The notes beneath the pieces are model-generated. The model had not been told where the DNA came from. It was given only the letters and a program-made list of their open reading frames with translations, and searched no databases. 5,517 nt of DNA, from the NCBI GenBank assembly GCA_029287645.1, contig JARFQS010000278.1, positions 1-5,517 of the forward strand, read 5' to 3'. Source of the DNA: Thermoanaerobaculia bacterium (GTDB lineage: Bacteria > Acidobacteriota > Thermoanaerobaculia > Multivoradales > JAHEKO01). This document shows positions 5,442 through 5,517 of the stretch, piece after piece. Positions within the stretch are counted from its first letter, which is position 1. Every line of letters starts with the position of its first letter. A program made the translations under genes and the position numbers.

Positions 5442-5517
5442 GAGGTCAAGAGGCAGCGGGGATGAGACGCTGTTCCCTCCCGACGGCCGTAGAGCCTGAG
5501 CGAGTAGATAAGCGCCC

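Larger units (their letters stand above)
5234..5517. other. Non-coding stretch after parA to the window end
   Basis: These 284 bases hold no convincing gene. The short open frames across them lack ribosome sites and recognisable protein features. They contain the tandem hairpins at 5345-5388, a separate hairpin at 5415-5441 and a small stem at 5454-5472. The last 75 bases could be the 5' end of a transcription unit or structured RNA that continues beyond the window, but I recognise no known RNA family. Confidence 0.5.

Noticed and set aside
5238..5465. Short plus-strand open frame after parA containing two Cys
   Set aside because: It would begin at a TTG without a ribosome site, runs through the tandem hairpins and has no recognisable protein features.

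Overview
The window is GC-rich and densely coding. It holds six protein genes that I can support. Five of them lie on the minus strand (positions 2 to 4193) and one on the plus strand (4448 to 5233). A lipoprotein signal, several Sec signal peptides and an outer-membrane-type lipoprotein sorting residue suggest a Gram-negative bacterium. The orphan ParA resembles, from memory, a subtype seen in Pseudomonadota. One secreted protein resembles a family I associate with Bacteroidota. I cannot fix the phylum from sequence alone; environmental Pseudomonadota or Acidobacteriota would both fit.

Minus strand, in transcription order: (1) a lipoprotein of unknown function (4193 to 3534), followed by a strong hairpin at 3467-3498. 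(2) A secreted, C-terminally membrane-anchored HExxH metallopeptidase-like protein (3424 to 2483). (3) A secreted DUF6503-like protein that starts at a GTG at 2472. It sits 10 bases after the peptidase stop, and its ribosome binding site overlaps that stop. (4) An AraC-type HTH plus O6-alkylguanine-DNA alkyltransferase fusion, which is Ada lacking the N-terminal Cys4 domain. (5) A secreted protein with five GIGD-like repeats, probably a small beta-solenoid of the DUF4097/adhesin-like type. Genes 2 to 5 are spaced 10, about 54 and 53 bases apart with no visible terminator between them, so they may form one transcription unit. That unit would combine envelope proteins with one DNA-repair regulator.

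A 254-base divergent intergenic region (4194-4447) separates the lipoprotein from a 261-residue ParA-type ATPase with no ParB beside it. It contains an 18-base interrupted palindrome next to a TTGACG box. After parA, 284 bases to the window end contain two back-to-back GC-rich hairpins, the second with a moderately T-rich tail, and a third hairpin. I see no convincing gene there.

Nothing in the window amounts to a clear new defence, mobile or biosynthetic system. The most worthwhile leads are the orphan ParA with its palindromic upstream region, the repair regulator inside an envelope-protein operon, and the periodic repeat protein.
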